The notes: generated from the letters alone by a model not told the origin. A stretch of 64,000 bases of DNA from Chitinophaga filiformis (GCF_900102545.1 NZ_FNBN01000010.1:1-64000); one strand, 5' to 3'. Numbered from the stretch's first letter, positions 18,707-27,870 are shown. Translations and numbers: made by a program.

Positions 18707-19570
18707 ATGTACACGAGAAAGACGATTTTATTGCTTTTAACAGCATTTTTTGGGTTAAAGCTGTCTGTTTCCGCCCAATACTATTACCAGGATATTATCA
18801 ATACCGCCCGTACCGAGGCCAATATGGCCCTGCTGAAAGAGAACAAGATCACAGTACAACTGGTTCAGAGCTTTGACGCCAACCAGGAATCCGATAACGA
18901 CTTCCGCTGTCAGCGTGAGCTGCTGGCCAATTACCGGCAGATCAGGTCTACTACCGTCTCCCGCGCTACCGGCTATTCCGTAATGACTTCTTACTTTTCT
19001 ACCAAGGGTAAACTGACAAAGACTATCGATAGTACCCGGAGCGTAATTACGACTGTCATTTACATGCGTAATACCAACGATACCAGCGCGAAGATCAGGG
19101 AAGTATATCTTACCTCTTACGAGCCAAAAACCAAGTATAAATTCACCGAGACAAGGCGTTACTCATACGACAGCCTGGGGCGCTTATCGCAAATGATTCA
19201 TTTTCATGGTGATAAAATAGAAGATTCTACCACTGTACGGTTTACAGTTGACTCACTGGGGCTGGTGACGGAAGAGATTGAGAGCGGCAAAGGGGCCAAC
19301 GGCAGGCGCATCTATTACAAGTACAATGATCAGAACCTGCTGACGGATATTGTTCGCTATTCTCCTACCCGGAAGAAAATGCTGCCGGACTATATTTTCG
19401 ACTATGACGCCCAGAACAGGATCGGCGCAATGACCACTGTGAACGGGGAAACAGCCAGTTATACCATCTGGCGGTATACCTATGACGATAAAGGACTTCC
19501 TACCCAGGAAGAATGTTATGGGAAGAAAAAGGAGCTGATGGGAACAGTGCGGTACAAGTACCGGAAATAA
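18707..19570 (+). CDS. Secreted protein with YD-like repeats
   Basis: A 287-residue protein with a Sec signal peptide (residues 1-23, cleavage after SVSA). The mature part contains recurrent Tyr/Asp-Gly patterns such as YSYDSLGRLSQM, YKYNDQNLLTDI, FDYDAQNRIGAM and YTYDDKGLPTQ, which resemble short RHS/YD beta-repeats in tandem about 35-50 residues apart. Such repeats form beta-rich shells, but this protein is far too short to be a toxin cage. The function is unknown. A strong terminator follows. Confidence 0.75.
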   Translation: MYTRKTILLLLTAFFGLKLSVSAQYYYQDIINTARTEANMALLKENKITVQLVQSFDANQESDNDFRCQRELLANYRQIRSTTVSRATGYSVMTSYFSTKGKLTKTIDSTRSVITTVIYMRNTNDTSAKIREVYLTSYEPKTKYKFTETRRYSYDSLGRLSQMIHFHGDKIEDSTTVRFTVDSLGLVTEEIESGKGANGRRIYYKYNDQNLLTDIVRYSPTRKKMLPDYIFDYDAQNRIGAMTTVNGETASYTIWRYTYDDKGLPTQEECYGKKKELMGTVRYKYRK

Positions 19571-19586
19571 TATTAAAATACTTAGA

Positions 19587-19625
19587 AAGGCGTTCTGTAA
19601 GGCTCAGGACGCCTTTTTTATTTTC
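19587..19625. terminator. Terminator between convergent genes
   Basis: A stem AAAGGCGTTCTG / CAGGACGCCTTT (one G-U pair) around a short loop is followed by a T run near 19613-19625. It serves the secreted YD-like gene and possibly the opposing glycosylase gene. Confidence 0.85.
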
Positions 19626-19645
19626 AGGAGGGGACTTATACCAGT

Positions 19646-20374
19646 TCAGTATAAAATCTGGCAATTAGGGCAGTAAAAGGTGCGGCGGTTGGTGATACCC
19701 ATATATTCCTTAATGAGGGGAATATGGCAACGGGGGCAGATCTTTTTAGTGTGAGCAAGCCAATGTGCTTTCAGTTGATACTCCTTTTTCCATTTCAGGA
19801 AGTCAAAACTGTAGTTTACCGCTTCCTTTACCAGCTCCCGTTTCTTTTTCAGGGGTAAGTTCCCAACTTTACTGGCGGGATGCACCCTTATCCGGAACAA
19901 TACCTCATTCTTGATAATATTGCCCGAGCCGGCGAAGATGTCCTGGTTCAGCAGGGCATCCGCTACCAGGGTATCCGGTATCTTTTTCAGTTTGGCCATT
20001 GCTTTGGCCGGGTCCCAATGTTCATTCAGTACATCGCTGCTCCAGTCGTACACCTCATCCAAAGGCTCTTCGATGATCCTTACAGAGCAGGTATAAAAAT
20101 TCAGTTCTCCGTTATCAAACTGTAAATGCAGTGCGGGATTGCTATCCTTTCTTTCATTGATGCGGTAGGTACCGAACATCAGTAAGTGTATCCTGACGGT
20201 AAAGCCGGGAAAGCAGATCAAAAAATGTTTACCCCAGCTTTTAAAGGCAGTGATCTTTTTATTACGAATCCTCTCCAGGTCAATTTTAGCGTATCCGGTC
20301 ACATCTATGACCTTCTTCCCGGTAAAAGACTGTACTTCCTCTTTTAATATCACAATGGATGGTCCTTCTGGCAT
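19646..20374 (-). CDS. Fpg/Nei-family DNA glycosylase
   Basis: A 242-residue base-excision-repair glycosylase/AP lyase. The mature N-terminus would be PEGP after Met removal, with Pro1 and Glu2 as catalytic residues, which fixes the start. A helix-two-turn-helix segment (LLNQDIFAGSGNIIKNEVLF) and a C-terminal zinc finger with CPRC and CPNC pairs are visible. The PEGPS start favours the endonuclease VIII (Nei) branch. Substrate range cannot be set from sequence. Confidence 0.93.
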   Translation of the reverse strand: MPEGPSIVILKEEVQSFTGKKVIDVTGYAKIDLERIRNKKITAFKSWGKHFLICFPGFTVRIHLLMFGTYRINERKDSNPALHLQFDNGELNFYTCSVRIIEEPLDEVYDWSSDVLNEHWDPAKAMAKLKKIPDTLVADALLNQDIFAGSGNIIKNEVLFRIRVHPASKVGNLPLKKKRELVKEAVNYSFDFLKWKKEYQLKAHWLAHTKKICPRCHIPLIKEYMGITNRRTFYCPNCQILY

Positions 20375-20500
20375 AACTTATCCTGTTGATCATGCAGAAG
20401 AAATACAATATCTGCGCCAGCGGTAAGCAGCGGCGTAACAGTTGAATAAAGCGTTAAATACGAGGCAGTTTGCAGTAAATGTTGTGGATAATGATAAACG

Positions 20501-21325
20501 TTATGAAGCGCTTTGCTGTAGTGTATAGAGATCAAAATAGTCATACAGCGCGGCCAGTTTCTCCAGGTGACCGGTATTATGTGGATCAAAGTTGTCTTTC
20601 TGTACAACGAGTATGTAACCACCATCCGGAAGCTTTTCTATTACGTCAAAGGCAGCCTGTTTTATTTTTTCTTCACCCACAGTTTTTACATGGTCTTCAT
20701 TCCAGTAATTGAACCAGTAAATGGCCGGCGGTATTTCCAGCGGATCAAATAGTCCCGGGGATACGACCTTTCCTATACGGGCAGTGAGATGTTCGGGAGT
20801 TCTTGTAACGATATCAGGAGTAGATATTTCCTCGTCTATTTCCACTTCTCCGTAGAAGGAAGCAAAGGAGATGAGTGTTTCCAGTTCGGTATCATATACA
20901 GCTGCATATCTGGCCTTGTAAGCCTTAATAGCGGTAACAAAAAAATCATGAAATTCTTCGTAGACAAAGTGCCCTTCGGGCTGCAGTAATGGTCTGCCAT
21001 TATTGAAACTAAAAGCGGCATTGTCTTCATTGGTATATTCAAAGGGGTCAGTGTGCACCAATGAAAATAAGGGTGTATCCTTATCCGTAGACAGGATCAC
21101 ATCCCTGTCAAAGTCGCCGTCACTCCAATGTTTCTCCAGCTCAGCGAAAGCCTGCTCCAACGCTCCTATCGAAACGTAGTCATTGAACTTACCGCCATCG
21201 TACACGTAACGCAGCCGGGTGGCGTGACTGTGATCATTGCAGGCCTGTACAAGGTCCAGAAAACGATGAAGGGATTCGGTTTCCCTGGGGCGGAACAACT
21301 GTAAGGTGCTTGTTTGCTGTGACAT
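20501..21325 (-). CDS. Conserved hypothetical cytosolic protein
   Basis: A 274-residue protein without signal peptide or membrane segments, rich in Asp, Glu and aromatic residues. I do not recognise a family. Segments such as DNDAAFSFNNGRP-like loops and the C-terminal GGYILVVQKDNFDPHN look like an alpha/beta fold. It has its own intergenic space on both sides, and its neighbours (Nei-like glycosylase, DUF3037) give no functional link. Confidence 0.7.
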   Translation of the reverse strand: MSQQTSTLQLFRPRETESLHRFLDLVQACNDHSHATRLRYVYDGGKFNDYVSIGALEQAFAELEKHWSDGDFDRDVILSTDKDTPLFSLVHTDPFEYTNEDNAAFSFNNGRPLLQPEGHFVYEEFHDFFVTAIKAYKARYAAVYDTELETLISFASFYGEVEIDEEISTPDIVTRTPEHLTARIGKVVSPGLFDPLEIPPAIYWFNYWNEDHVKTVGEEKIKQAAFDVIEKLPDGGYILVVQKDNFDPHNTGHLEKLAALYDYFDLYTLQQSAS

Positions 21326-21417
21326 GAAGTAATGGGGTTGTTTCCTGTAAATCTAAATAAAAACAATATACAAAAAAGAGGGTATAGAAAAGTTAACATA
21401 CATCCTCTTTTATGCAT

Positions 21418-21813
21418 TTATAACACCAGTTGTTCATGTAGCCTCACCAGGGCTTTGGCCGGATCATCACAGAAACCGGGATGCACCTTTCCTGCCTGCA
21501 CGACTGTACTCCGGGTAGCAGTCAGCCAGCGGAAGCGGGAAGCAAGATCAAGCTGACCTATCGGACCGGCCTGCTTACCTCCTTTTGCAATGCATTCAAA
21601 AGCCTCCAGGTATGTCTTTACTTCACTGATATCTGTTTCCGGAGAAAAAGCGCGCAGGCGATCTTCATTCAGCGTAATGATAGCCTGCAGGAATTTGTGT
21701 TGTTTGCAATAGAGAATGACACCGGCATTGAGAAACTCCTCCCGTTCCACTCTCGGCATAACGCGGATAACAGCGTACTCAAATAAGTGTTTTTCTTGCA
21801 TTTTGCGCTTCAT
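21418..21813 (-). CDS. DUF3037 family protein
   Basis: A 131-residue protein matching DUF3037, with the typical FEYAVIRVMPRVEREEFLNAG opening and the Arg-rich RAFSPETD region. The family has no known biochemical role but is regularly encoded next to a HipA-like kinase, as here. The start overlaps the end of that kinase gene by up to 35 bp (a second ATG at 21801 is possible), so translation is probably coupled. Confidence 0.85.
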   Translation of the reverse strand: MKRKMQEKHLFEYAVIRVMPRVEREEFLNAGVILYCKQHKFLQAIITLNEDRLRAFSPETDISEVKTYLEAFECIAKGGKQAGPIGQLDLASRFRWLTATRSTVVQAGKVHPGFCDDPAKALVRLHEQLVL

Positions 21814-22585
21814 TTACAAATATTCCGGAATTGGCTATCCGGGTGATTAAAAAACCGGCGTATACCTCTTTTATTTCGTCTGGCGTACCATGATGGGACA
21901 ATGTCAGCAACCATTCGTCGGGTATTACGGAAATGATAGCACGAACCTGTTCAGGCGTCAGGATTTCACGGAAGGCCGCATCGACTTTATCTATTCCTTC
22001 AGCCTGTGACAGCAATACATGGTCTTTTACCTGTACGAAGGGCCGTTTGGCCTGTTCCTGCCAGTTATCCCAGGAGTGATGGAAATACAGGGAAGCACCA
22101 TGATCAATGAGCCATAGTTCTTTATGCCACATCAGCATATTTGTATTACGGGCGGTACGGTCAACGTTGGTCAGCAGACAATCCATCCATACGATACGGG
22201 CGGCCGTAAGCGGATCAATAACGGCTACCGTCGGATCATAGGTGATAGCGCCTGACAGGTAATGCAGGGCCAGATTAAGTCCTTCGCTGGCCTTCAGGAG
22301 GTCCTGGATCTCCTCATCCGGCTCGGTGCGACCGAAGGCATTGTCGAGGTTAGCAAAAACGATTTCAGGCACTTTAAGGCCTAATCTGCGGGCGATCTCT
22401 CCTCCAATCAGTTCAGCGATCAATGCCTTTATACCCTGCCCTGCCCCACGGAACTTCAGTACGTACAGAAACCCATCATCTGCTTCTGCGATAGCAGGTA
22501 AAGAGCCTCCTTCACGCAATGGAGTCACATACCTGGTCACATTGACAGTTCTCAGTTCGGGTTGTTTACTCATCATTGAATTCAT
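21779..22585 (-). CDS. HipA-like kinase family protein
   Basis: A 268-residue cytosolic protein of the HipA-like kinase family that pairs with DUF3037. The nucleotide-binding part includes YVLKFRGAGQGIKALIAE. A catalytic-loop-like region has WMDCLLTNVDRTARNTNML followed by LWLIDHGASLYFHH, the D-x-x-x-x-N and DHG positions of the kinase fold. It is much shorter than canonical HipA (about 440 residues) and there is no HipB-like antitoxin next to it. Toxin-antitoxin behaviour is therefore only a possibility. It overlaps the DUF3037 gene by 35 bp. Confidence 0.8.
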   Translation of the reverse strand: MNSMMSKQPELRTVNVTRYVTPLREGGSLPAIAEADDGFLYVLKFRGAGQGIKALIAELIGGEIARRLGLKVPEIVFANLDNAFGRTEPDEEIQDLLKASEGLNLALHYLSGAITYDPTVAVIDPLTAARIVWMDCLLTNVDRTARNTNMLMWHKELWLIDHGASLYFHHSWDNWQEQAKRPFVQVKDHVLLSQAEGIDKVDAAFREILTPEQVRAIISVIPDEWLLTLSHHGTPDEIKEVYAGFLITRIANSGIFVNEAQNARKTLI

Positions 22586-22598
22586 ATTTATGCAAATA

Positions 22599-22629
22599 AT
22601 AACCGGCAGTTTCTGACGCTGCCGGTTAT
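22599..22629. terminator. Hairpin between TPR gene and HipA-like gene
   Basis: A perfect 11-bp stem ATAACCGGCAG (22599-22609) / CTGCCGGTTAT (22619-22629) with a nine-base loop. It follows the TPR gene on the minus strand and precedes the HipA-like gene. The T run is weak, so termination is likely but not certain. Confidence 0.6.
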
Positions 22630-22695
22630 CAAAGTGGCATAAAATTAAGCCTATTTAAGGTGCCGGGCAAGGTATCTGCGGAAAAGCACACCCTC

Positions 22696-23838
22696 CTACT
22701 TCTGGATACGGGTTTTCAGATAGTTGTAAATCTCTTTTTCTTCCGGTGTTTCTCCTTTATACAGCTGAATGTAACGTTTGTAATAGCGTATGGCCATTGC
22801 CTCGTTCTTCAGGTGGGCATCATAAATACGGCCGATACTATATTGTTTCAAGGGCTGATGGAACAGATAATAGGCGGTATCCAGGTTGGCGATAGCCGGC
22901 TTGTATTGATGCAATGCCTCATAGTTGACGGACATACCTGTATAGTAATTATCCAGGCTGGCCGACTTCGCCATGCTAATACAGGTTTGCAGCAGCTCAT
23001 TGCTATCCTCATACATCTTCAGTTGTGTATAGGCCATAGCGGCATAATAAATGATATTTTCAGCGCTGGCATTGCGTGCATTGAGATATTCATGTACTGC
23101 TATACAATCCTCATATTTTTTGAGGTTATAGGCTGCGGCGGAGACGTAGAGAAAAGTATTGGAGGAAGATATATTCATCTGTTTCAGCTTCTCTCCTATT
23201 ATCAGGGTGCGTTGATAATCCTTCAGCAGATAGGAAGTTCTTGCTCCCGTCATCAGGACGATTGCAGACGAAGAATCTGTTGCCAGGAAGGTATTGATCA
23301 AAGTATCTGCCGCGCCGAAACGTTTCCTTTCTATCCATTCTTCCGCCAGGCGGGATACGACTTTAGGATCATAGGGATTCAGCGTATAAGCCTTATTTAG
23401 CCAGACGAAACCGGAATCAGCCTGCATGGCAGCGAGTGCTGCGAAACTCAGCTGCTTCCAGGCAATGGCGCTCTGTGGCCGAAGTGCGACTACCTTCTTA
23501 TAGTGTTCCATTGCAGTCAAGGGCCGGTCCTGCAGGAGACTAACAGCAGCCAGGCATTGATGAGCAGTCAGGTGATTACTGTCCAGCTGCAATACCTTTT
23601 CATAATAAATTACTGCCTCCGGGGTCTTTCCTGCCTGGTAATAAGTATAAGCCAGCAGCGCCATCTGGCGGGCGTCAGTAGTGTCTACAGCTGGCTTGAG
23701 ATAGGCGATGGCTTCGTCGTACTGTTGGTCCTGCAGGTATTCCATGACGCGGTTGCGGTTCACAGAAGATTGAGCAACGATCTTCGTCGTGCTGCATAAC
23801 AGAAAAAGCAGGCATACTATCCTGTTCAGGTTGTTCAT
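22696..23838 (-). CDS. Secreted TPR-repeat protein
   Basis: A 380-residue protein with a signal peptide (residues 1-22, ending IVAQ) and about eight to nine tetratricopeptide repeats, for example AYTYYQAGKTPEAVIYYEKVLQ and AYNLKKYEDCIAVHEYL. TPR arrays bind partner proteins, so this is probably a periplasmic or outer-membrane scaffold. No catalytic domain is present. It is monocistronic, with a hairpin downstream. Confidence 0.85.
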   Translation of the reverse strand: MNNLNRIVCLLFLLCSTTKIVAQSSVNRNRVMEYLQDQQYDEAIAYLKPAVDTTDARQMALLAYTYYQAGKTPEAVIYYEKVLQLDSNHLTAHQCLAAVSLLQDRPLTAMEHYKKVVALRPQSAIAWKQLSFAALAAMQADSGFVWLNKAYTLNPYDPKVVSRLAEEWIERKRFGAADTLINTFLATDSSSAIVLMTGARTSYLLKDYQRTLIIGEKLKQMNISSSNTFLYVSAAAYNLKKYEDCIAVHEYLNARNASAENIIYYAAMAYTQLKMYEDSNELLQTCISMAKSASLDNYYTGMSVNYEALHQYKPAIANLDTAYYLFHQPLKQYSIGRIYDAHLKNEAMAIRYYKRYIQLYKGETPEEKEIYNYLKTRIQK

Positions 23839-23858
23839 CTTGCATTACTATTTAAGCA

Positions 23859-23880
23859 TAAAACTAACTATTTAGTTTTA
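23859..23880. promoter_or_regulatory. AT-rich inverted repeat upstream of TPR gene
   Basis: TAAAACTAA (23859-23867) and TTAGTTTTA (23872-23880) are perfect inverted 9-bp arms with a four-base loop. They lie about 20 bp upstream of the minus-strand TPR start, a position suited to an operator. The remaining 240 bp up to the divergent lipoprotein gene show nothing recognisable. Confidence 0.45.
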
Positions 23881-24118
23881 AAAAGAAAAACTTAGTTCAT
23901 AGATTCATTACAGGGATTAATCAGTTGATATTGAGCAGATAAGGAGATTTGTAAGCAGGACTATAGTGCGACAAGGCACTACTCCTATGCTGAACAAGTA
24001 CCCGAAAGTGATTATCCGGGAAAGTCTTATCATCAAATTAAATGGCAGTGTGAGGCAACCCGGGAGCTAATCTATCCGTATTAATACAATAGATTCCCCA
24101 ATGCATTAAAATTCCGTT

Positions 24119-24541
24119 ATGAGAAGAAACAGCTGGCTGCCCGCACTACTATTATCTGCATGTATGCTTTCATGCAGCAATGATAAAAACGACCCGGAGC
24201 CAACCGTGGACCGGAACGCACCTACAACTGGTACATGGCGGGTAACACTGTTCTCTGAACGCGGCAATAATGAAACCAGCGATTTCAACGGCTATACTTT
24301 CACGTTCGACAGCAACGGGTCAGTAACAGCATCCCTGAATGGTACGAACAAGCACGGGACATGGAATATTAATAGCAGTGCTACCGAATTCACCCTGGAC
24401 CTTGGTGCAAAAAGTGATGCTAATAAGCCCTTGGGAGAACTGACTGATGATTGGGAAATTATATCGATAACCAGTACAGAAATCAAACTGAAAGAGGACA
24501 ACGATGCCAGTGGGGAATTTTTGACCTTTAACCAAAATTAA
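24119..24541 (+). CDS. Small lipocalin-like lipoprotein
   Basis: A 140-residue protein with a signal peptide and lipobox MLSC (Cys about residue 19). A beta-rich domain of about 100 residues follows. The pattern TGTWRVTLFSERGNNETSDFNGYTFTF followed by GTW and EIKLKEDN resembles the small Bacteroidota lipocalin-like lipoproteins, though the assignment is tentative. It is likely surface- or periplasm-anchored, with unknown ligand. Confidence 0.7.
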   Translation: MRRNSWLPALLLSACMLSCSNDKNDPEPTVDRNAPTTGTWRVTLFSERGNNETSDFNGYTFTFDSNGSVTASLNGTNKHGTWNINSSATEFTLDLGAKSDANKPLGELTDDWEIISITSTEIKLKEDNDASGEFLTFNQN

Positions 24542-24657
24542 CCCCTGCCCTATTCCTATCCGCGGCAGGCTATCTGTGTAAAGCAGATGGCCTGTTTCTT
24601 TTTTTCCACGACAACGCTGGACTAATTTTTGGAGCTCCTATATAAACCATTGTAATT

Positions 24658-25611
24658 ATGCATGTCATTCTTGGAGCTTCAGGACAAGTTGGTTCTATTA
24701 TTGTCAACCAGCTTATAGAAAAAGGAGAACAGGTCAAAGCTGTTGTCAGAGATGAAAAGAAAGCCGGTAAACTGCAAAAATCAGGCGCTGCTGTTGCAGT
24801 TGCCGATATCAGCGATCTACCCTCACTGGTTGCTGCACTTCAGGATGGCAGTACACTCTTTGCGCTCACTCCCGAAAGCGGGCACGAGCGAAATGTAATT
24901 GGTGAAACAAAAGACATCCTTGAAAACTACAGAAAAGCATTAGCCAGTTCCCCCATTAAAAAAGTAGTAGGTTTATCTTCTATTGGCGCCCAGTTCGAAA
25001 CGGGGACGGGTAACCTGGTGATGTCTTATCTGCTGGAACATGCATTTACGGGCATGCCTATCAAACAGATCTTTGTACGTCCGGCTTATTATTTCAGCAA
25101 CTGGATGATGTATCTCGGATCTGTTATGGAAAAAGGGATATTGCCTACTTTTTTCCCGCCAGACCTGTCCATTCCTATGGTATCGCCCCAGGAAGTAGCT
25201 ACTTATGTAGCAAATGTGATACAGAAAGAGGAAGAAGATGGGAAAATATTTGAGTTGACAGGAGCTGCTTACAGTAGTAATGATGTAGCTAAAGCATTTT
25301 CTGATGCATTAGAGAAGGATGTAAAAGCAGTACAGATACCCAGAGAGCAATGGGAAAGCACTTTACATGAGACGGGATTTTCACCGGATGCTATCAGGAA
25401 CTTCATAGAAATGACGGACGTAGTGATCTCAGGAAAGGTAATGCCGGAAAAGAAAGGTACCGTTCAGGTAAAACTGAAAACTACGTTGAAGGCTTATGTT
25501 CAACAATATGTTCCTGCAGAAGAACCTACCAGGAGCAGGTCTGACAGCAAGGAGGAGCCTGCTACCACAAAAAGCAAGACGAATAATAAGAGAGCAAAAA
25601 GCAAAGTTTGA
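24658..25611 (+). CDS. NmrA-like NAD(P)-binding protein
   Basis: A 317-residue atypical short-chain dehydrogenase with N-terminal Rossmann motif ILGASGQVGS (residues 3-12), then VVGLSSIGAQ and a substrate region RPAYYFSNWM. It resembles NmrA/HSCARG-type or quinone-reductase-like proteins, which sense or use NAD(P)H. Unlike its relative at 31835 it has a Lys/Thr/Ser-rich tail of about 40 residues (SDSKEEPATTKSKTNNKR), which looks disordered. No regulator is adjacent. Confidence 0.85.
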   Translation: MHVILGASGQVGSIIVNQLIEKGEQVKAVVRDEKKAGKLQKSGAAVAVADISDLPSLVAALQDGSTLFALTPESGHERNVIGETKDILENYRKALASSPIKKVVGLSSIGAQFETGTGNLVMSYLLEHAFTGMPIKQIFVRPAYYFSNWMMYLGSVMEKGILPTFFPPDLSIPMVSPQEVATYVANVIQKEEEDGKIFELTGAAYSSNDVAKAFSDALEKDVKAVQIPREQWESTLHETGFSPDAIRNFIEMTDVVISGKVMPEKKGTVQVKLKTTLKAYVQQYVPAEEPTRSRSDSKEEPATTKSKTNNKRAKSKV

Positions 25612-25674
25612 TAATAACAGATAAGGGAGAGAGCAGATAATTTCTACTCTCTCCCTAGTCTATTTTTACAGCAC

Positions 25675-26490
25675 TTATTTCAATGTAAAACTACGTGCTT
25701 TTGCAATGGCGCTAAAGAGGTTTGCCTCATCCTCCTTTGCTTCAGCCAACACTTCCTTCTCTGCAAACAGCGATTTTGTTACTGCCGGCCGTTTCAGGAT
25801 AACTGTCTGCAAGCCATAACGTACGTCCAGTGAATAGTCTTCGGAACTGGTATACAGCTGACCATTCAGATTAACACCAAAGGCGCCTCCTTTTGCCCCA
25901 ACGGTGAATTTGGTGTATTTACGCCGGATGATATATTTCTGCACAAAGCCTATTACAGCGTACACGTAGCATACGGCTGGATCGTCCAGTATCGTTGTTT
26001 TATTGTCGGCCATCCAGGACTGCACACCTTTATTCCAGGTATCGCTGTCACGGTTCACTAATCCTGTTGCCTGATCGAATACCATGAGACTAAACGATGA
26101 TTCTCCCTCAAATTCCGCCGTCAGGTAATTCAAAAAACTCACTTCTACGGCCAGTTTCTGATCCACCAGGATAGACTGCCGTTTGATAGGTTCCTTAATC
26201 TTCGAAGTTTCATCAATCTCGATACCCGGAATCTTAAATGCAGAGAATTCAATAGAAGCGTTCTCCGTATTGGCAATAGAGGGGCAATCAGCCTGTGTTT
26301 TCCTGATTTCAAGTACTGTTCCCAGCAGGGCATATGGATTACCAATATAAGCGTCTGCTCCAAGGTAAAGCATGTTATTCTGTAATGCCAGCATCTTCTG
26401 CGCTTCCATGACAGATGAGATCTTCTTTGATTCGGCTACTTCACTATTCATTGTCTCATTGATGTGCTCTGTGGTGGAATTATTTCCCAT
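25675..26490 (-). CDS. Hypothetical protein, possibly beta-rich
   Basis: A 271-residue cytosolic protein with no signal peptide. It opens with a polar helix (about 10-45), then has alternating hydrophobic strands. These include ILVDQKLAVEVSFLNYLTA and the glycine-containing stretch FTVGAKGGAFGVNLNG followed by YSLDVRYGLQTVILKRP, ending with an Ala/Glu-rich helix. The alternation suggests amphipathic beta hairpins, as in some pore-forming or lipid-binding folds, but I recognise no family and assign no function. It is monocistronic and flanked by convergent and divergent neighbours. Confidence 0.65.
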   Translation of the reverse strand: MGNNSTTEHINETMNSEVAESKKISSVMEAQKMLALQNNMLYLGADAYIGNPYALLGTVLEIRKTQADCPSIANTENASIEFSAFKIPGIEIDETSKIKEPIKRQSILVDQKLAVEVSFLNYLTAEFEGESSFSLMVFDQATGLVNRDSDTWNKGVQSWMADNKTTILDDPAVCYVYAVIGFVQKYIIRRKYTKFTVGAKGGAFGVNLNGQLYTSSEDYSLDVRYGLQTVILKRPAVTKSLFAEKEVLAEAKEDEANLFSAIAKARSFTLK

Positions 26491-26713
26491 AGTAAAAGAT
26501 TTAAGTATGTGTCAAAAGGGGCACCCGTTGGAGGTATATTTTTTATTGGGGTATAACTAAAGTACGGTTTTCCGGGGAGAAAACAAGGCTGGGGGAGGCC
26601 ACATAAGCATATTGTTACGAACGGCTGGCTTCGCCCTGATAATTCTCTTTCTCCTAAGTAAAGTTATAGTCTATTCATTACCTTCATAAGGTCCCTTCAT
26701 AAATACCATTACC

Positions 26714-27202
26714 ATGTATCCATTTGTAGTTACCCTTTATTGTTTGTTGTCTACCTCTCTTTTTGCACAACAACCTGTTGACAGTACCCGTGTCCGTACT
26801 GAAAAAATGAATAAGATCTTTGAGGAAGAGATCATCCCATATCTTGAGTCGCGCGATAGTGTACCCGACTGGGCGGGCTTTGGAAAACATCTGATATCGC
26901 TTTATGGAGATACGGGAGAAGAAGTTCTATTAATGAGTCAGACCATCTACAGCATGCAACGCGATGACTGGGCCAATTTTTCCACCGCTATTATTCCTTA
27001 TGCCAGGAAATATGGAAGCAATATTCCCGCTAAGCAACGTCATGCATTTAGCGAATATATGAGCCGGAATGCCCAGCTATTATATCAATCCGGGCATAAG
27101 GAAGAAGGTATCAGATGGCAGATACTGGCATTGCCGCTGGCGGCAGAAACAGAGCATGCGGGTATGCTTGACACTATAGAAAAAATGAAGAGAGGAGAAT
27201 AG
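26714..27202 (+). CDS. Small secreted hypothetical protein
   Basis: A 162-residue protein with a signal peptide (residues 1-18, ending LFAQ). The mature part is mostly helical with many acidic residues, as in KMNKIFEEEIIPYLESRDSVPDW and DDWANFSTAI. It may be a short TPR-like protein but no clear repeat can be drawn. The family is not recognised. Confidence 0.65.
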   Translation: MYPFVVTLYCLLSTSLFAQQPVDSTRVRTEKMNKIFEEEIIPYLESRDSVPDWAGFGKHLISLYGDTGEEVLLMSQTIYSMQRDDWANFSTAIIPYARKYGSNIPAKQRHAFSEYMSRNAQLLYQSGHKEEGIRWQILALPLAAETEHAGMLDTIEKMKRGE

Positions 27203-27234
27203 GCTACCCCACTGACAATTGTTTCATTCGAAAA

Positions 27235-27269
27235 GAAAAAATTTCAGTTTTTCTGAAAAAATTTCAGTT
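27235..27269 (+). repeat. Direct repeat upstream of hsp20
   Basis: The 15-mer GAAAAAATTTCAGTT occurs at 27235-27249 and identically at 27255-27269, exactly 20 bp apart (two helical turns). It lies about 105 bp before the Hsp20 start and may be a paired regulator site. Confidence 0.55.
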
Positions 27270-27373
27270 CAGGATCGGGTGGCACCTCATTTGAACAGCG
27301 TCGGGTGGTAAGGTTGGCCAACCATATTACCGAGGTTTTACATATTGTTCACTTAATTAAAAGGAGGTTCATT

Positions 27374-27814
27374 ATGTCACTCATCAAAAGGAATGGAAAC
27401 ACACTCCCTTCGTTGCTCGACGACTTCTTTAGCCGTGAACTTTTCAACTGGGGAAACAATAATTTTTCATCTACCAGTACTACAGTTCCATCTGTAAACA
27501 TCAAGGAGACTGCCGACAATTACGAGGTGGAAGTCGCGGCGCCTGGTATGGAAAAGAAAGACTTTAAAGTTACGCTTGATGATAATCTGCTGACTATTTC
27601 ATCTGCGAAACAGCAGAGTCAGGAAAAGAAAGAGGATAATTATACCAGGCGGGAATTCAGTTACCAGTCATTTCAACGCAGTTTTGAGCTGCCCAAAAAT
27701 GTTGTAGATGACGATAAAATCATTGCCCGCTACGAAAATGGTTTATTACATCTTACAATTCCAAAACGGGAGGAAGCTAAACAAAAAGCGCCCCGTACTA
27801 TTGAGATAGCATAA
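27374..27814 (+). CDS. Hsp20/alpha-crystallin small heat shock protein
   Basis: A small heat shock chaperone of about 146 residues that holds unfolding proteins in the cytosol. The alpha-crystallin domain spans about residues 40-135, with VNIKETADNYEVEVAAPGMEKKDFKV and the C-terminal NGLLHLTIPK beta strand. An N-terminal hydrophobic arm includes LLDDFFSREL. The ATG at 27374 is chosen because a full Shine-Dalgarno AAGGAGG (27361-27367) ends six bases before it, which is unusual in this window. An in-frame earlier start would add 23 unlikely residues. Confidence 0.94.
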   Translation: MSLIKRNGNTLPSLLDDFFSRELFNWGNNNFSSTSTTVPSVNIKETADNYEVEVAAPGMEKKDFKVTLDDNLLTISSAKQQSQEKKEDNYTRREFSYQSFQRSFELPKNVVDDDKIIARYENGLLHLTIPKREEAKQKAPRTIEIA

Positions 27815-27870
27815 GTTAGGATGTTGAGTCTGCTGTGAGATTTCTCTAAATCAAATAGCAGTTTTGGATT

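Noticed and set aside
22660..23400. 246-codon plus-strand frame
   Set aside because: It is antisense to the TPR gene, whose repeats and signal peptide are convincing.
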